A stretch of DNA of 64,000 bases from Hippopus hippopus (taxonomy: Eukaryota > Mollusca > Bivalvia > Cardiida > Cardiidae). This document shows, in pieces, positions 23,201 to 33,319 of the stretch (positions are counted from its first letter, which is position 1; each line of letters begins with the position of its first letter). The position numbers and the translations under genes were made by a program. The notes beneath the pieces were generated by a model. It saw only the letters and a list, made by a program, of their open reading frames with translations, was not told where the DNA came from and did not search any database. The stretch lies in contig OX328112.1 in assembly GCA_946811185.2 (NCBI GenBank), forward strand, positions 32,519,562 to 32,583,561, in the 5' to 3' direction.

Positions 23201-23901
23201 GCTTTTTTAAAATTCCATTTTGGAATTTTCTCATCTTCTGTTTTCTCAGTTTCTTGTATAATGATAGGAAAATGATCACTTCCATGGGAATCTTCACATA
23301 CTTTCCATTCATAATCAAGGTACAAGGAAGGATGGCAGAGTGAAAGATCTATTGCTGTGAAAGAACCTGATCCAGGATGCAGGTATGTATGTTGATTGGA
23401 ATTAAATAAACATAAATTATTCTCTGCAATGAAATCTTCAATTATTTTACCTCTATCATTGGTATCTGAACAACCCCATAATTCGCTATGTCCATTAAAA
23501 TCACCACATATGATGTAAGGTTGAGGTAGTTGTAGTAAAAGATTTTCTAAATCATTTTGATCTATTCTTTTATTTGGTGGGATATAGATAGAGCATATTG
23601 TTATAGTCTTATTTAAAGATGCTTTTATTGCTATTGCTTGTAGATTTGTGTTTAAGTCTATCTTACGATGAGGTATCGTAGAATGTATTATGATAGAAGA
23701 ACCACCAGATGCTCTTTGGCAATCATTATGTATGTAGTGATAGGAAGAATAATTGCGAACTTCCAAGTTATCATTGGGGGTTATAAAAGTTTCTTGAAGA
23801 CAACAAATTTGTGGATTTAATAAAGATAAAAGAATTAGTAGTTCATTAAAGTTGGCTTTTAGACCTCTACAATTCCATTGTAAAATTGAGTTTTGACCCA
23901 T
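20221..23901 (-). CDS. LINE ORF2: endonuclease, reverse transcriptase, RNase H
   Basis: A 1226-aa replication protein for target-primed reverse transcription. Residues 1-215 are an APE-type endonuclease (WNCRG at 9-13, QET at 36-38, GDFNGH at 133-138, SDHFPI at 208-213). Residues about 485-750 are a reverse transcriptase (FFDLEKAYD at 578-586 with catalytic D580, QGVPQGSILSP at 635-645, YVDD at 668-671). Residues about 964-1085 are RNase H (YTDGS with D968, E1001, D1025, D1077). The C-terminus has a Cys/His cluster 'CINCNEPLTIKHILLNC'. No stop or frameshift is present. The ATG at 23899-23901 lies 37 nt after the ORF1 stop and in a different frame, so translation probably depends on reinitiation. 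An RNase H domain excludes most Jockey, CR1 and L1 clades. Confidence 0.95.
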   Translation of the reverse strand: MGQNSILQWNCRGLKANFNELLILLSLLNPQICCLQETFITPNDNLEVRNYSSYHYIHNDCQRASGGSSIIIHSTIPHRKIDLNTNLQAIAIKASLNKTITICSIYIPPNKRIDQNDLENLLLQLPQPYIICGDFNGHSELWGCSDTNDRGKIIEDFIAENNLCLFNSNQHTYLHPGSGSFTAIDLSLCHPSLYLDYEWKVCEDSHGSDHFPIIIQETEKTEDEKIPKWNFKKANWEKFNILCHEKLLIDNFENSEDPMLSFTETLIDISNQCIPKISTNTFKKKKPWFNDDCKEAIKKRKDSLKRFKQYPTKTNLNVCKIMRAKARRTIKQAKRSSWKDFISKLNSRTPMTTIWNMLRKINGKNQTMKHSHIKVDDKIYESKEEIANILGKTFKTNSSSANYQPQFKKHKQEAEMEELNFETDTNENYNLPFTLSELEDSLKNAHDSAAGADEVHYQLLKHLPRISLQTLLNIFNIIWEQGIFPKSWSKATIIPIPKQNKDHTNPTNYRPIALTSCICKTMERMINNRLNFYLESNNIISEHQSGFRKNRSTTDQLVRLESFIRNAFVKKQHVVAIFFDLEKAYDTTWKHGILKDIHKIGLRGNLPKFISNFLSNRCFKVKVGTSFSDDYEQEQGVPQGSILSPTLFNIKINNIVKCLDDDVNCSLYVDDFLICYRSKDMKTIETKLQNNLDKIEKWTIENGFKFSKTKTNCVHFCQEHRLHLDPSLKIYNSPIPIIDQAKFLGVIFDKKLSFIPHINALKLKCQKALNVLKILSHSDWGGDKKTLLNLYRSLIRSKLDYGCIIYGSARKSYLKKLDTIHHQGLRLALGAFRTSPVQSLYSEAQEPSLYDRRKKLSLQYVTKLASNTKNPVYNDIFNPPNKILFQNKPNFIKPLGLRVEPLLDESNINVKNIKPFKLPVKEPWTIDPPNIIFDLNVNKKSVTNPLFYQNKFLEIKSQYKDYISIYTDGSKQDNKVGCASVHKQETAKIRLPDHSSIFSAEAVALNIALCSIQNNNNKKFIVFSDSMSVLQSLKHPDNPNPLIQQFFRKYVYLSRSKSIIFCWIPSHINIKGNEIADQEAKDAVNMNIANIKIPYTDKKQQINEFIKSECQIKWQQCFNNKLLAIKPNFNDKYEFYCNRKSQVILTRCRVGHSRFSHVHLLNNERAPQCINCNEPLTIKHILLNCKNFDRIRSKHFSVDSLQNLFLHVQQNNILEYLKEIDFYNKI

Positions 23902-23938
23902 TATACTTGTATATTGGGAGTTTGAATTTACTTAAAAG

Positions 23939-25114
23939 TTATTTGACTGAGGAGTCAATTTCCAATTCCATATCTTCTAAACTTTCAAATTTATTTGCCA
24001 GCTTAATAGGATCCTGTGACCCTTTCTTCTGTCTATTTGATTGTTGTTTATCTTTTTCTTTTTTATCTGGTTTATTTTTCTGGCTTTTATTTGGTGATGT
24101 AGGGCATGAATTAGCTCTAGAAGCTGATCTTGATCTACTAGAGTCTTTTGTTTGGTTAGATTTTGAACCTGTTTCAGATGTTCGAGGTGGTTGGACAGAT
24201 GGAGACGTAGACTTCGAAGAAGGTTTAGCGCCTTGCTCAAAATCCACGGGATCATACTGTGTTCCACAAGTTCTCGTCTGAGGTTTTGCTGTTGCTGATT
24301 GAACTATCTTAGAGTACCTAGGTTCAAAAGCTGTCTCATATTGTTTTTTTGCCTCAAAGTACGAAATCTTTCTTATTGTTTTAATTCTCATAATTTCTTT
24401 TTCTCTTTTCCAGACTTCACAGTTGGTTGATCTTGCACTGTGATCTTTACCACAATTTACACATTTGAAAGGTCTTTGGCAGATGCTAGATGTGTGTTTG
24501 GATTCACCACATCTATCACAGATTACTGCATCTGTGAGCTTGCAGTTGTCTTCGTGGTGTCCAAATTTTTGACAATTAAAACAGCGCAAAGGATTTGGGA
24601 TGAACTGTTCCACTGGTACTGTACGATAAAAGATTCTAATACTCTGAGGCAAAGTGGTGGTGTTAAAAGTGAGGAGTAGTGTATTGGTTTCAAGTTGAAC
24701 ATTATCTTTTTTTATTTTGAATCTCTTGCACGCAACAACTCCTTGCGGTGCAAGATATTCAACAATTTTTTCCTCTGATTCTCCTTTCAGTACTCTGTCT
24801 TTCACAATTCCTCTGGATTTGTTAAGTGAGTTGTGCTCTGAGACTGAGACTTTCAAGTTGTAAAACTTTTTCACTTTTAACAGAGATTCAACTTGACTTG
24901 CTCTTGATGTTTCAACAAGTAGCAGTTCGTTTTTTAATTTTTTGACTGATTTTGGAGTGCCTATCAAACTTTCTATCTGTTTTTCAATTATAAATGGAGA
25001 TAGAGATGTGATGGGCCTTGCCTCCTCACTTTTAATAACCAAGAACTTTGTGTTGTTTAAGTAAGACGTTTCGTTTTCGTTATTCGGTCGGGGTCTTTTG
25101 TTTTGGGAAGCCAT
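23939..25114 (-). CDS. LINE ORF1: gag-like nucleic-acid-binding protein
   Basis: A 391-aa RNA-binding protein that should coat the element RNA in a ribonucleoprotein. Residues 20-95 look like a weak RRM-type fold. At about 177-235 three zinc knuckles follow one another: CFNCQKFGHHEDNC, CDRCGESKHTSSIC and CVNCGKDHSARSTNC. The C-terminal third is low-complexity Ser/Lys-rich and ends with an acidic tail. This is the ORF1 architecture of I, Jockey and Nimb elements. The intact frame and start ATG agree with copy 3. Confidence 0.9.
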   Translation of the reverse strand: MASQNKRPRPNNENETSYLNNTKFLVIKSEEARPITSLSPFIIEKQIESLIGTPKSVKKLKNELLLVETSRASQVESLLKVKKFYNLKVSVSEHNSLNKSRGIVKDRVLKGESEEKIVEYLAPQGVVACKRFKIKKDNVQLETNTLLLTFNTTTLPQSIRIFYRTVPVEQFIPNPLRCFNCQKFGHHEDNCKLTDAVICDRCGESKHTSSICQRPFKCVNCGKDHSARSTNCEVWKREKEIMRIKTIRKISYFEAKKQYETAFEPRYSKIVQSATAKPQTRTCGTQYDPVDFEQGAKPSSKSTSPSVQPPRTSETGSKSNQTKDSSRSRSASRANSCPTSPNKSQKNKPDKKEKDKQQSNRQKKGSQDPIKLANKFESLEDMELEIDSSVK

Positions 25115-26301
25115 GATTTTGATAGTGTAATTTCAATAGCTATGCGCTCCACCCTCCTCGGAGCCCTACAAGGGGACGTCTAATGGAAATGGGTTTCCTA
25201 TTTCCGACGCCAGAGCTACATAGCTATTATACTTAACAAACCTTAAGCGAAGAGAAACTATAGGTCTATTAATTAGCCCATCGGCCGCCGCTTTATAAAG
25301 GAAAACAATGTAAAAGATAAGAAAAAAGAAAAAATCTAACCCGGTTGGTATCATAAGATACAAAGAAAGAAATATAGATAAAAGTATGTAATCCTAAAAG
25401 CTAGACACGACCGAGCCGATTGAGACGGGTCGGGCCTAACCCATCCCTCTCGTCTATCCGAGGCCAGGGCCAAAGCAGTGTGTTGAGTGCTGGAGATCCC
25501 TGGGCACTCTCAACTACCAGGATCCCCTTTTCCGGCATACGAGATGCCACCCACGGCAAACAAGTGGCTTCTGAATCAAAGACAGAAATCTTTTATCAGA
25601 AGAAAGTTTGCTCAATGAAATATTTTCAATCAAGAAAGGTTTAGATACAGAGTGTTAGCATGATAACTTTAATAATTAGAGCTGATAACTTAGAGCTTAC
25701 TAGAGTACCCATTATAGATCTCTACTTGTAGGTAAGGTTCTAAATACAAGTATGCCAAATGTTTCAAATTCTTCAAACATATAGTGCTAGAGATTGGAAA
25801 AGGTGTTGACGAATACAAGAACAAAACATAGATGTTATACACAGATGTCGTTATACTCTTCGTCCAGTGTGCTACCCACTGGCACAGATGATACACACAC
25901 AAATGAGCATGTTAGTATATGAGACAGGAAAGTGTATAGGAAAGATATGTCTTCAAAAAATGAAAAAATAAAAAATTACTTTTGGAATGAAAAATTTGTT
26001 TTGGAAATCATTTGATCTTAATTTGTATTGTTCTTCAGCCACTTTTATGTTTTAATTTTGTGTTTGTTAATTTTTTCTGGAAATATTTAATTTTATTGAC
26101 TTTAGTGTTTTTATTTTCATATTTAGGTTGATTGTTATTTTTTTTCTAATATTTCCTTTGAATTAAATTATTTTGGACCTGTTTTATTAATTTTAGTTTT
26201 ATTATTATCGGTCTCCTCTGTTTCTGGGGACTTTTACCACCCATATGCCACAGAGGCGAAGGCAGCCACCAATTTCTAAGGCCCCGAGTGGCGGGGGCCC
26301 T
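25115..26301 (-). other. LINE 5' UTR with terminal GC-rich hairpin
   Basis: Roughly 1.2 kb without a convincing gene, shared by all three copies. The first 20 nt (minus strand) fold on GGCCCC/GGGGCC. I-clade elements carry internal promoters in this region, but none can be picked out by eye. Conserved short frames here ('MRRV...', 'MYLMIPTG...') are probably shadows. Confidence 0.6.
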
Positions 26302-26775
26302 GACACGCGTAAAAATAAATTTAAAGGGAGGTAATAACGGTTTTGACTTAAGAATGTCAGGTGCAAGTAAGCTCCCTTGTCTTCTCAATCGTCTGATAAT
26401 TGCTCCGACAGTGATCTTATAATCATGGGCAATTACAAATGTGTGTCAAATGGCGGGGTGGGTGGTGGAGTTAAATGCATCTTCTTAGTCCATTTTACCA
26501 AGCATGTCATCACATAATTATGAAACAATAAAATCAATTTTGTATAACATGCAACTTAATCATGAGGTAAACTGGTCCTTTGAAATGCAAAAAATTACCA
26601 AAAGGTTCTACCCGGGTCATCCTGCGACCTGTATACTTTTTTGCAGATGCATTAAACGCCCTTTTCACAGAACAATGCTCATTTGCAAAATATAACTTCA
26701 TGAACCACTGACATCTTACTCAAACTTCACATTTTTATAATGTTTTAAATTCTGAGATGATTCAGGAATAAATCT

Positions 26776-26988
26776 CAACTCTTTAACAAACGACCACAGT
26801 CTTCAACTGATCGAAATTGAAAATATTTACAAACGAAAACTGAGACTGTCTTAAAAAAGAAAGAAAACATTATGGGAAAAGGAGAAAATCCTGCTTACCA
26901 GCATTTTCTCCTCTTCCCAAAATGTTTTCAAAATGCCTTCATTTCTAAGGGAGTTAAAACTTGAGATTGACTGGTAAAAGGATGAATT
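26776..26988. mobile_element. MITE-A copy
   Basis: Ends are 'tcaactctttaacaaacga' and 'gactggtaaaaggatgaatt'. The hairpin 'ggagaaaatcctgctt' with partner 'cagcattttctcc' sits near 26878-26930. Confidence 0.65.
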
Positions 26989-26989
26989 A

Positions 26990-27050
26990 AAGAAAAAAAA
27001 AGAGAGAGAGAAAGTAAGTAAGAAAGAAATAAAGAAAGAAGGAAGGAAGG

Positions 27051-27088
<38 letters not shown>
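26990..27088. repeat. GAAA/GGAA then (GA)n microsatellite
   Basis: A purine-only run of about 100 bp just right of the MITE-A copy. Confidence 0.9.
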
Positions 27089-27089
<1 letters not shown>

Positions 27090-27809
27090 TCAGAACATTT
27101 TATTACCGTAAATATAGGCCTCTGGCCCAAAATACATGTCATGTTTACAGCTATGTATTGATTATGCCCTAGTCATACTTGTATGTAGGGGTAAAGCAAA
27201 ATAGCGAAAAGTCCTTCAATACTTTTGATTGGAACAGCTAATAAATAGTCAGCACGAGCTCCTTTCCTACAATATCGGATGATCATTTTTAACCAAAGAA
27301 TAACAAATGAACCTAATGAATGGAAGACATGCTTGCACGTGAAGTGTGTGTGAGAGAGAGAGTGAGAGTAATGTAAATGAATCGTTTGACGACGGCTGCC
27401 AAAACAATCCACTGGATACAGAAACATAGGCTATTTTGTATTTTTTAGGGTTTGCAAAACAAGAGGACGATACAGATCCAAGATCAGAATGCACGTCCCA
27501 CAATGTTTTCACGAATTTTCTCTCCTAGATACGTTACAACATAGGATTGTGTCGCTCTGTGATTACTACGATGTATCCTGGTTCTGGACTCGATTTCCTG
27601 GTCCTGGTGGCGCCATTTGTATGGGCGTCCTTAGGCAAGGCACTGTAGGGCCCAGCAAGGTACCGATGAAACAGGGCAAACTCATAAAAAGGTGAGTTGT
27701 GTTCGTGAGGTAACAGATATGATGTTGAAAGCGGCGTAAAACGCCGTTTGGTAGAAAATCTCTCTCTATTTAGTTATGAATTACAATTTTTACTTATGAT
27801 AAACGATAA

Positions 27810-28074
27810 TTGGCCTGCAACAAGCGAAAAGGGGTATTCAGACATTTGCGTAAAGTGTCGTTCCGGATCAGCCCGCGCAGTCCGTGCAAACTAATCTGAA
27901 ACGACACTTTCCGTCTTTATGTAATTTTCTGTTTTGCGCACGTCTACTGTTGACAAAATGTAATGTAGTCGTAAAGTGCTGTCTCGGATTAGCCTGCGCG
28001 GAATGCGTAGTCTGATCCGAGACGACACTTTACGCAAATGTCCGAATACCCTTTTTCGCGTGTTGCAGGCCAAA
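27810..28074. mobile_element. MITE-E with TIRs of about 50 bp
   Basis: Ends 'ttggcctgcaacaagcgaaa' and 'gcgtgttgcaggccaa' continue as inverted repeats through 'gacatttgcgtaaagtgtcg'. Two inner hairpins have arms on 'cggatcagcccgcgcag' and 'ggattagcctgcgcgg'. This hairpin type is common in heterodont bivalve genomes. Confidence 0.7.
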
Positions 28075-28307
28075 TATTGATTTAGATTCAACAGAACGTT
28101 TGATTTCTGCTATTATTTATTTAATCTACATTTAGCAGAGCCATTCTTGTAGAAGACACTATTTAAATAAGTCCAAATATGTAAAGATTATCATTATCTG
28201 ATATAAAAAGGAGACTTTATTAACCTTTTAAAAACTTTTTTGTACATTCACCTTTTTAAAATCTTTTTTGTACGTTAGTTTCGTGAAAAATTTACTCAAA
28301 TACAAAA

Positions 28308-28497
28308 TTAAACCACTTACCAGACAACAAAATTTTAGACTTATTTTGTTCCAAATTATGGAATTAATTTTTAAATGGGGAAAACATGGGTGGTAATGGG
28401 AAGTGGTTACCAGTATTTTCTCCTTTTCCCGCAATGCTTTCACATGTTTTCTATCTTCAGCTTCGTTAAAACTCGGGATTGTTTAGTAAAGTGTTAA
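28308..28497. mobile_element. MITE-A copy, hairpin partly lost
   Basis: TTAA lies at both ends (28308-28311 and 28494-28497). The interior keeps 'ttaccagtattttctccttt' but has lost the matching left arm. Confidence 0.6.
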
Positions 28498-28720
28498 CGT
28501 TAGATAAAGTGTTGTGGTGATGGAAAAAACGAAGACGATTTTATGAAAAGGGAATTTAAACCGAGTACTGAAGTGCGACAAAGTAGGTATATTTTTTACG
28601 GAGCATTGTCTCTGTTCGATTGTATGTCTCGTCCATGGAAAAAAAGTTTTGTTCAGAATACAGACCCTTCTCGTTACATGAATATGCAATTTCTTTTAGT
28701 TATATTAATTCGTTTGAAAG

Positions 28721-28945
28721 GCGCTTATCGCCTTTTTCAAAATTTCAGTTATAAAGCGGCGGCCAGTACACCTATTCATGCTTTACTTGAGTTTTCACTC
28801 ACTAGTGTTCCTCCTAAATGTATTGACTGCTTTCCCACATGACAATCGTCGAAACAATGATCAGCAATGAGAGAGGAATGAATCCTGTCGCAATGACTAT
28901 CATCCACCCTCGTAAAGAAATTGTCCGAGCTGGTGGATTTGAGTT
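28721..28945 (-). mobile_element. SINE-A fragment
   Basis: It has SINE-A body words 'gcggcggccagtacacctat', 'tcgaaacaatgatcagcaat' and 'gaatgaatcctgtcgcaatg', and the tRNA-like head is decayed. Confidence 0.65.
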
Positions 28946-29250
28946 AGCGATATCTCGAATGTTAGATATTTGCGATGCTGACGATATTAATTTTAATTTA
29001 AACATATTTTATTCTACAGAAATACAATATACATGAGCAATATAATACATTAAATTAACAAAAATAATCCTGCAGCAATGGATCGGGACGAAAGCAAGGT
29101 TTATAGAGTTATACAGAGTATAGAAAAAATATTATTATTATTAATTGGTGTTTTAAGGCGCATCGACAGCTGTGTTCATTTAGCGCGCATGAAGGTAATA
29201 TTTAGAAATGGAACAATAAAATGTTAATTTGATAATTAAAATGTTAGAGT

Positions 29251-32200
29251 CTATATTTTATTATAAAAATCTATCTCTTTTAGGTATTCTAAAATGTTAT
29301 TCTGTTGTACATGTAAAAATAAATTTTGTAAGCTATCAACATTAAAATGTTTTGACCGTATACGGTCAAAATTTTTACAGTTTAATAAAATATGTTTTAT
29401 AGTTAAAGGTTCATTACAGTTTATACATTGTGGTGCTCTCTCATTATTTAAAAGATGCACATGTGAAAACCTTGAGTGTCCCACACGACATCTTGTTAAA
29501 ATTACTTGACTTTTTCGGTTACAATAAAATTCATATTTATCATTAAAATTTTGCTTGATCGCTAAAAGTTTGTTGTTAAAACATTGTTGCCATTTAATTT
29601 GACATTCAGACTTGATAAAATCATTTATATGTTGTTTTTTGTCAGTATAAGGAATTTTTATGTTGGCTATGTTCATATTTACGGCATCCTTTGCTTCTTG
29701 ATCAGCTATTTCATTACCTTTTATATTAATGTGGCTGGGTATCCAGCAGAATATTATTGTCTTTGATCTACTTAAATAAACATATTTTCTGAAAAATTAT
29801 TGAATCAATGAATGTGGGTTATCAGGATGTTTTAAAGATTGTAAAACTGACATTGAATCAGAAAAAACTATGAATTTCTTGTTATTATTGTTTTGTATTG
29901 AACAGAGAGCAATGTTTAAAGCTACAGCTTCTGCTGAAAAAATAGAGCTATGATCTGGTAGTCTTATTTTGGCAGTTTCTTGCTTGTGTACTGAAGCGCA
30001 ACCAACTTTATTATCTTGTTTCGAACCATCAGTATAAATTGAAATGTAATCTTTATACTGTGATTTGATTTCTAAAAATTTATTTTGATAAAATAATGGA
30101 TTTGTAGCCGATTTCTTATTTACGTTGAGATCAAAAATAATATTTGGTGGATCTATGGTCCACGGCTCTTTTACAGGAAGTTTAAAGGGCTTAATATTCT
30201 TTACATTTATATTTGATTCATTAAGAAGAGGTTCAACTCGTAGACCAAGTGGTTTGATAAAATTAGGTTTATTTTGAAAGAGTATTTTGTTTGGTGGATT
30301 AAAAATGTCATTGTAAACCGGATTCTTTGTATTTGAAGCCAGTTTAGTTACGTACTGTAAGGATAGTTTTTTCCTTCTATCATATAAGGATGGCTCCTGG
30401 GCCTCTGAATACAAACTTGTGACAGGTGACGTACGGAAAGCTCCCAAAGCTAACCGAAGACCCTGATGATGAATAGTGTCCAAGTTTTTTGTCAAAGATA
30501 ACTCCTAAAAATTTTGCTTGATCTACTATTGGAATTGGACTATTATATATTTTCAATGATGGATCCAAGTGCAACCTGCGCTCTTGGCAGAAGTGTACAC
30601 AGTTCGTCTTTGTCTTGGAAAATTTAAAACCATTTTCTATAGTCCAGTTCTCAATTTTGTCTAAATTATTTTGAAACTTAGTTTCAATTGTTTTCATATC
30701 TTTGGACCTGTAACATATTAAAAAATCATCCACATGTGTGAAAACCTTGAGTGTCCCACACGACATCTTTTTCGGTTACAATAAAATTCATATTTATCAT
30801 TAAAATTTTGCTTGATCGCTAAAAGTTTGTTGTTAAAATACATCCATAATCCAGTTTTGAGCGTATTAAAGATCTGTATAGATTTAAAAGAGTTTTCTTA
30901 TCTCCTCCCTAGTCAGAGTGGGAAAGTATTTTTAAAACATTTAAAGCTTTTTGACATTTCAGTTTCAAAGCATTAATATGTGGTATGTAAGAAAGTTTTT
31001 TGTCAAAGATAACTCCTAAAAATTTTGCTTGATCTACTATTGGAATTGGACTATTATATATTTTCAGTGATGGATCCAAGTGCAACCTGTGCTCTTGGCA
31101 GAAGTGTACACAGTTTGTCTTTGTCTTGGAAAATTTAAAACCATTTTCTATAGTCCATTTCTCAATTTTGTCTAAATTATTTTGAAGCTTAGTTTCAATT
31201 GTTTTCATATCTTTGGACCTGTAACATATTAAAAAATCATCCACATATAAGGAACAGTTCACATCGTCATCTAAACATTTTACAATATTGTTAATCTTGA
31301 TATTGAACAGAGTAGGTGAGAGGATACTTCCTTGAGGAACCCCCTGTTCTTGTTCATAGTCATCAGAAAAAGATGTGCCTACTTTAACTTTGAAAGATCT
31401 ATTTGATAAAAAGTTTGAAATAAACTTGGGTAGATTTCCCCTCAATCCAATTTTATGAATGTCTTTTAAAATGCCATGTTTCCACGTGGTGTCATAAGCT
31501 TTTTCTAGATCAAAAAATATGGCAACTACATGTTGTTTCTTTACAAAAGCATTTCTGATAAAAGATTCTAATCGTACTAATTGATCTGTCGTGCTTCTGT
31601 TTTTTCGGAACCCTGATTGATGTTCCGATATAATATTATTGGATTCGAGGTAAAAATTAAGTCTATTGTTTATCATTCTCTCCATGGTCTTACATATACA
31701 ACTAGTTAAAGCTATGGGTCTATAATTTGTTGGATTTGTATGATCTTTATTTGGCTTAGGAATTGGAATGTTTGTAGCTTTGGACCAACTTTTCGGGAAG
31801 ATACCTTGTTCCCATATAATGTTAAAAATGTTTAACAGAGTTTGTAATGAAATACGAGGTAAATGTTTTAAAAGTTGATAGTGTACTTCGTCTGCACCTG
31901 CAGCAGAATCGTGAGCATTTTTTAGAGAATCTTCAAGTTCCGATAGTGTGAAAGGTAAGTTGTAGTTTTCATTTGTATCCGTTTCAAAATTAAATTCTTC
32001 CATTTCTGCTTCTTGCTTATGTTTTTTAAATTGTGGTTTATAATTTGCAGACGAGGAGTTTGTTTTGAAAGTTTTACCCAGGATATTAGCTATTTCTTCT
32101 TTACTTTCATAGTTTTTGTCATCTACCTTGATATGGGAGTGTTTCATGATTTGATTCTTTCCATTTATTTTCCTTAACATATTCCAAATGGTTGTCATGG

Positions 32201-33244
32201 GAGTCCTAGCATTAAGTTTAGAAATGAAATCTAAGATGATCGTTTTGCTTGTTTAATAGTGCGTCGAGCCTTAGCTCTCATAATTTTGCAAACATTTAAG
32301 TTTGATTTTGTTGGATATTGCTTGAAACGTTTTAAACTGTCTTTACGTTTTTTAATAGCTTCTTTACAATCATCATTAAACCATGGCTTTTTCTTCTTAA
32401 AAGTATTTGTTGAAATCTTTGGGATGCACTGATTTGATATGTCAGTTAAAGTTTCAGTAAAAGAAAGGATTGGATCTTCTGAATTTTCAAAATTGTCAAT
32501 CAGTAATTTTTCATGGCAAAGAATATTGAATTTTTCCCAGGTAGCTTTTTTAAAATTCCATTTTGGAATTTTCTCATCTTCTGTTTTCTCATTTTCTTGT
32601 AAAATGATAGGAAAATGATCACTTCCATGAGAATCTTCACATACTTTCCATTCATAATCAAGGTACAAGGAAGGATGGCAAAGTGAAAGATCTATTGCTG
32701 TGAAAGAACCTGATCCAGGATGCAGGTATGTATGTTGATTGGAATTTAATAGACATAAATTATTCTCTGCAATGAGATCTTCAATTATTTTACCTCTATC
32801 ATTGGTATTTGAACAACCCCATAATTCGCTATGTCCATTAAAATCACCACATATGATGTAAGGTTGAGGTAGTTGTAGTAAAAAATTTTCTAAATCATTT
32901 TGATCTATTCTTTTATTTGGTGGGATATAGATAGAGCATATTGTTATAGTTTTATTTAAAGATGCTTTTATAGCTATTGCTTGTAGATTTGTGTTTAAGT
33001 CTATCTTACGATGAGGTACCGTAGAATGTATTACGATAGAAGAACCACCAGATGCTCTTTGGCAATCATTATGTATGTAGTGATAGGAAGAATAATTGCG
33101 AACTTCCAAGTTATCATTGGGGGTTATAAAAGTTTCTTGAAGACAACAAATTTGTGGATTTAATAAAGATAAAAGAATTAGTAGTTCATTAAAATTGGCT
33201 TTTAGACCTCTACAATTCCATTGTAAAATTGAGTTTTGACCCAT
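29251..33244 (-). pseudogene. LINE ORF2 remnant, copy 2
   Basis: Endonuclease (33244-32231) and most of the RT (32198-30909, with the YVDD motif) are recognisable. They are separated by a 4-nt deletion near 32232. The scrambled block at 30480-30850 breaks the frame again and duplicates part of the RT. The RNase H part (30495-29797) and C-terminal Cys/His part (29676-29251) are split by a further stop. It cannot make a full protein. Confidence 0.9.
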
Positions 33245-33319
33245 TATACTTGTATATTGGGAGTTTGAATTTACTTAAAAGTTATTTGACTGAGGAGTCA
33301 ATTTCCAGTTCCATATCTT

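Larger units (their letters stand above)
20091..26301 (-). mobile_element. I/Nimb-like LINE, copy 1, full length
   Basis: A complete non-LTR retrotransposon on the minus strand. Its 5' end lies near 26300 at a GC-rich hairpin 'ggccccgagtggcgggggcc'. A 5' UTR of about 1.2 kb precedes ORF1 (391 aa) and ORF2 (1226 aa), and a short 3' UTR ends in a TAA-type tail at 20091-20115. The 9-bp TSD 'gacacgcgt' lies at 20082-20090 and 26302-26310. Endonuclease, RT and RNase H in ORF2, CCHC knuckles in ORF1 and a (TAA)n-like tail together fit the I clade, including Nimb of molluscs and fish. Both ORFs are open, so this copy could be competent. Copies 2 and 3 (29131 and 44539) are closely similar, which points to recent activity. 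Confidence 0.9.
26302..29130. other. Non-coding spacer between LINE copies 1 and 2
   Basis: It holds a MITE-C copy (about 26469-26662), a MITE-A (26776-26988), a GAAA/GA microsatellite (about 26990-27087), a long-TIR MITE (27810-28074), a MITE-A (28308-28497) and a SINE-A (28721-28945). I see no host gene. Confidence 0.65.

Noticed and set aside
24440..24679. Conserved plus-strand 79-aa frame seen in all three LINE copies
   Set aside because: It is the antisense of the ORF1 zinc-knuckle region and is conserved only because the LINE copies are.
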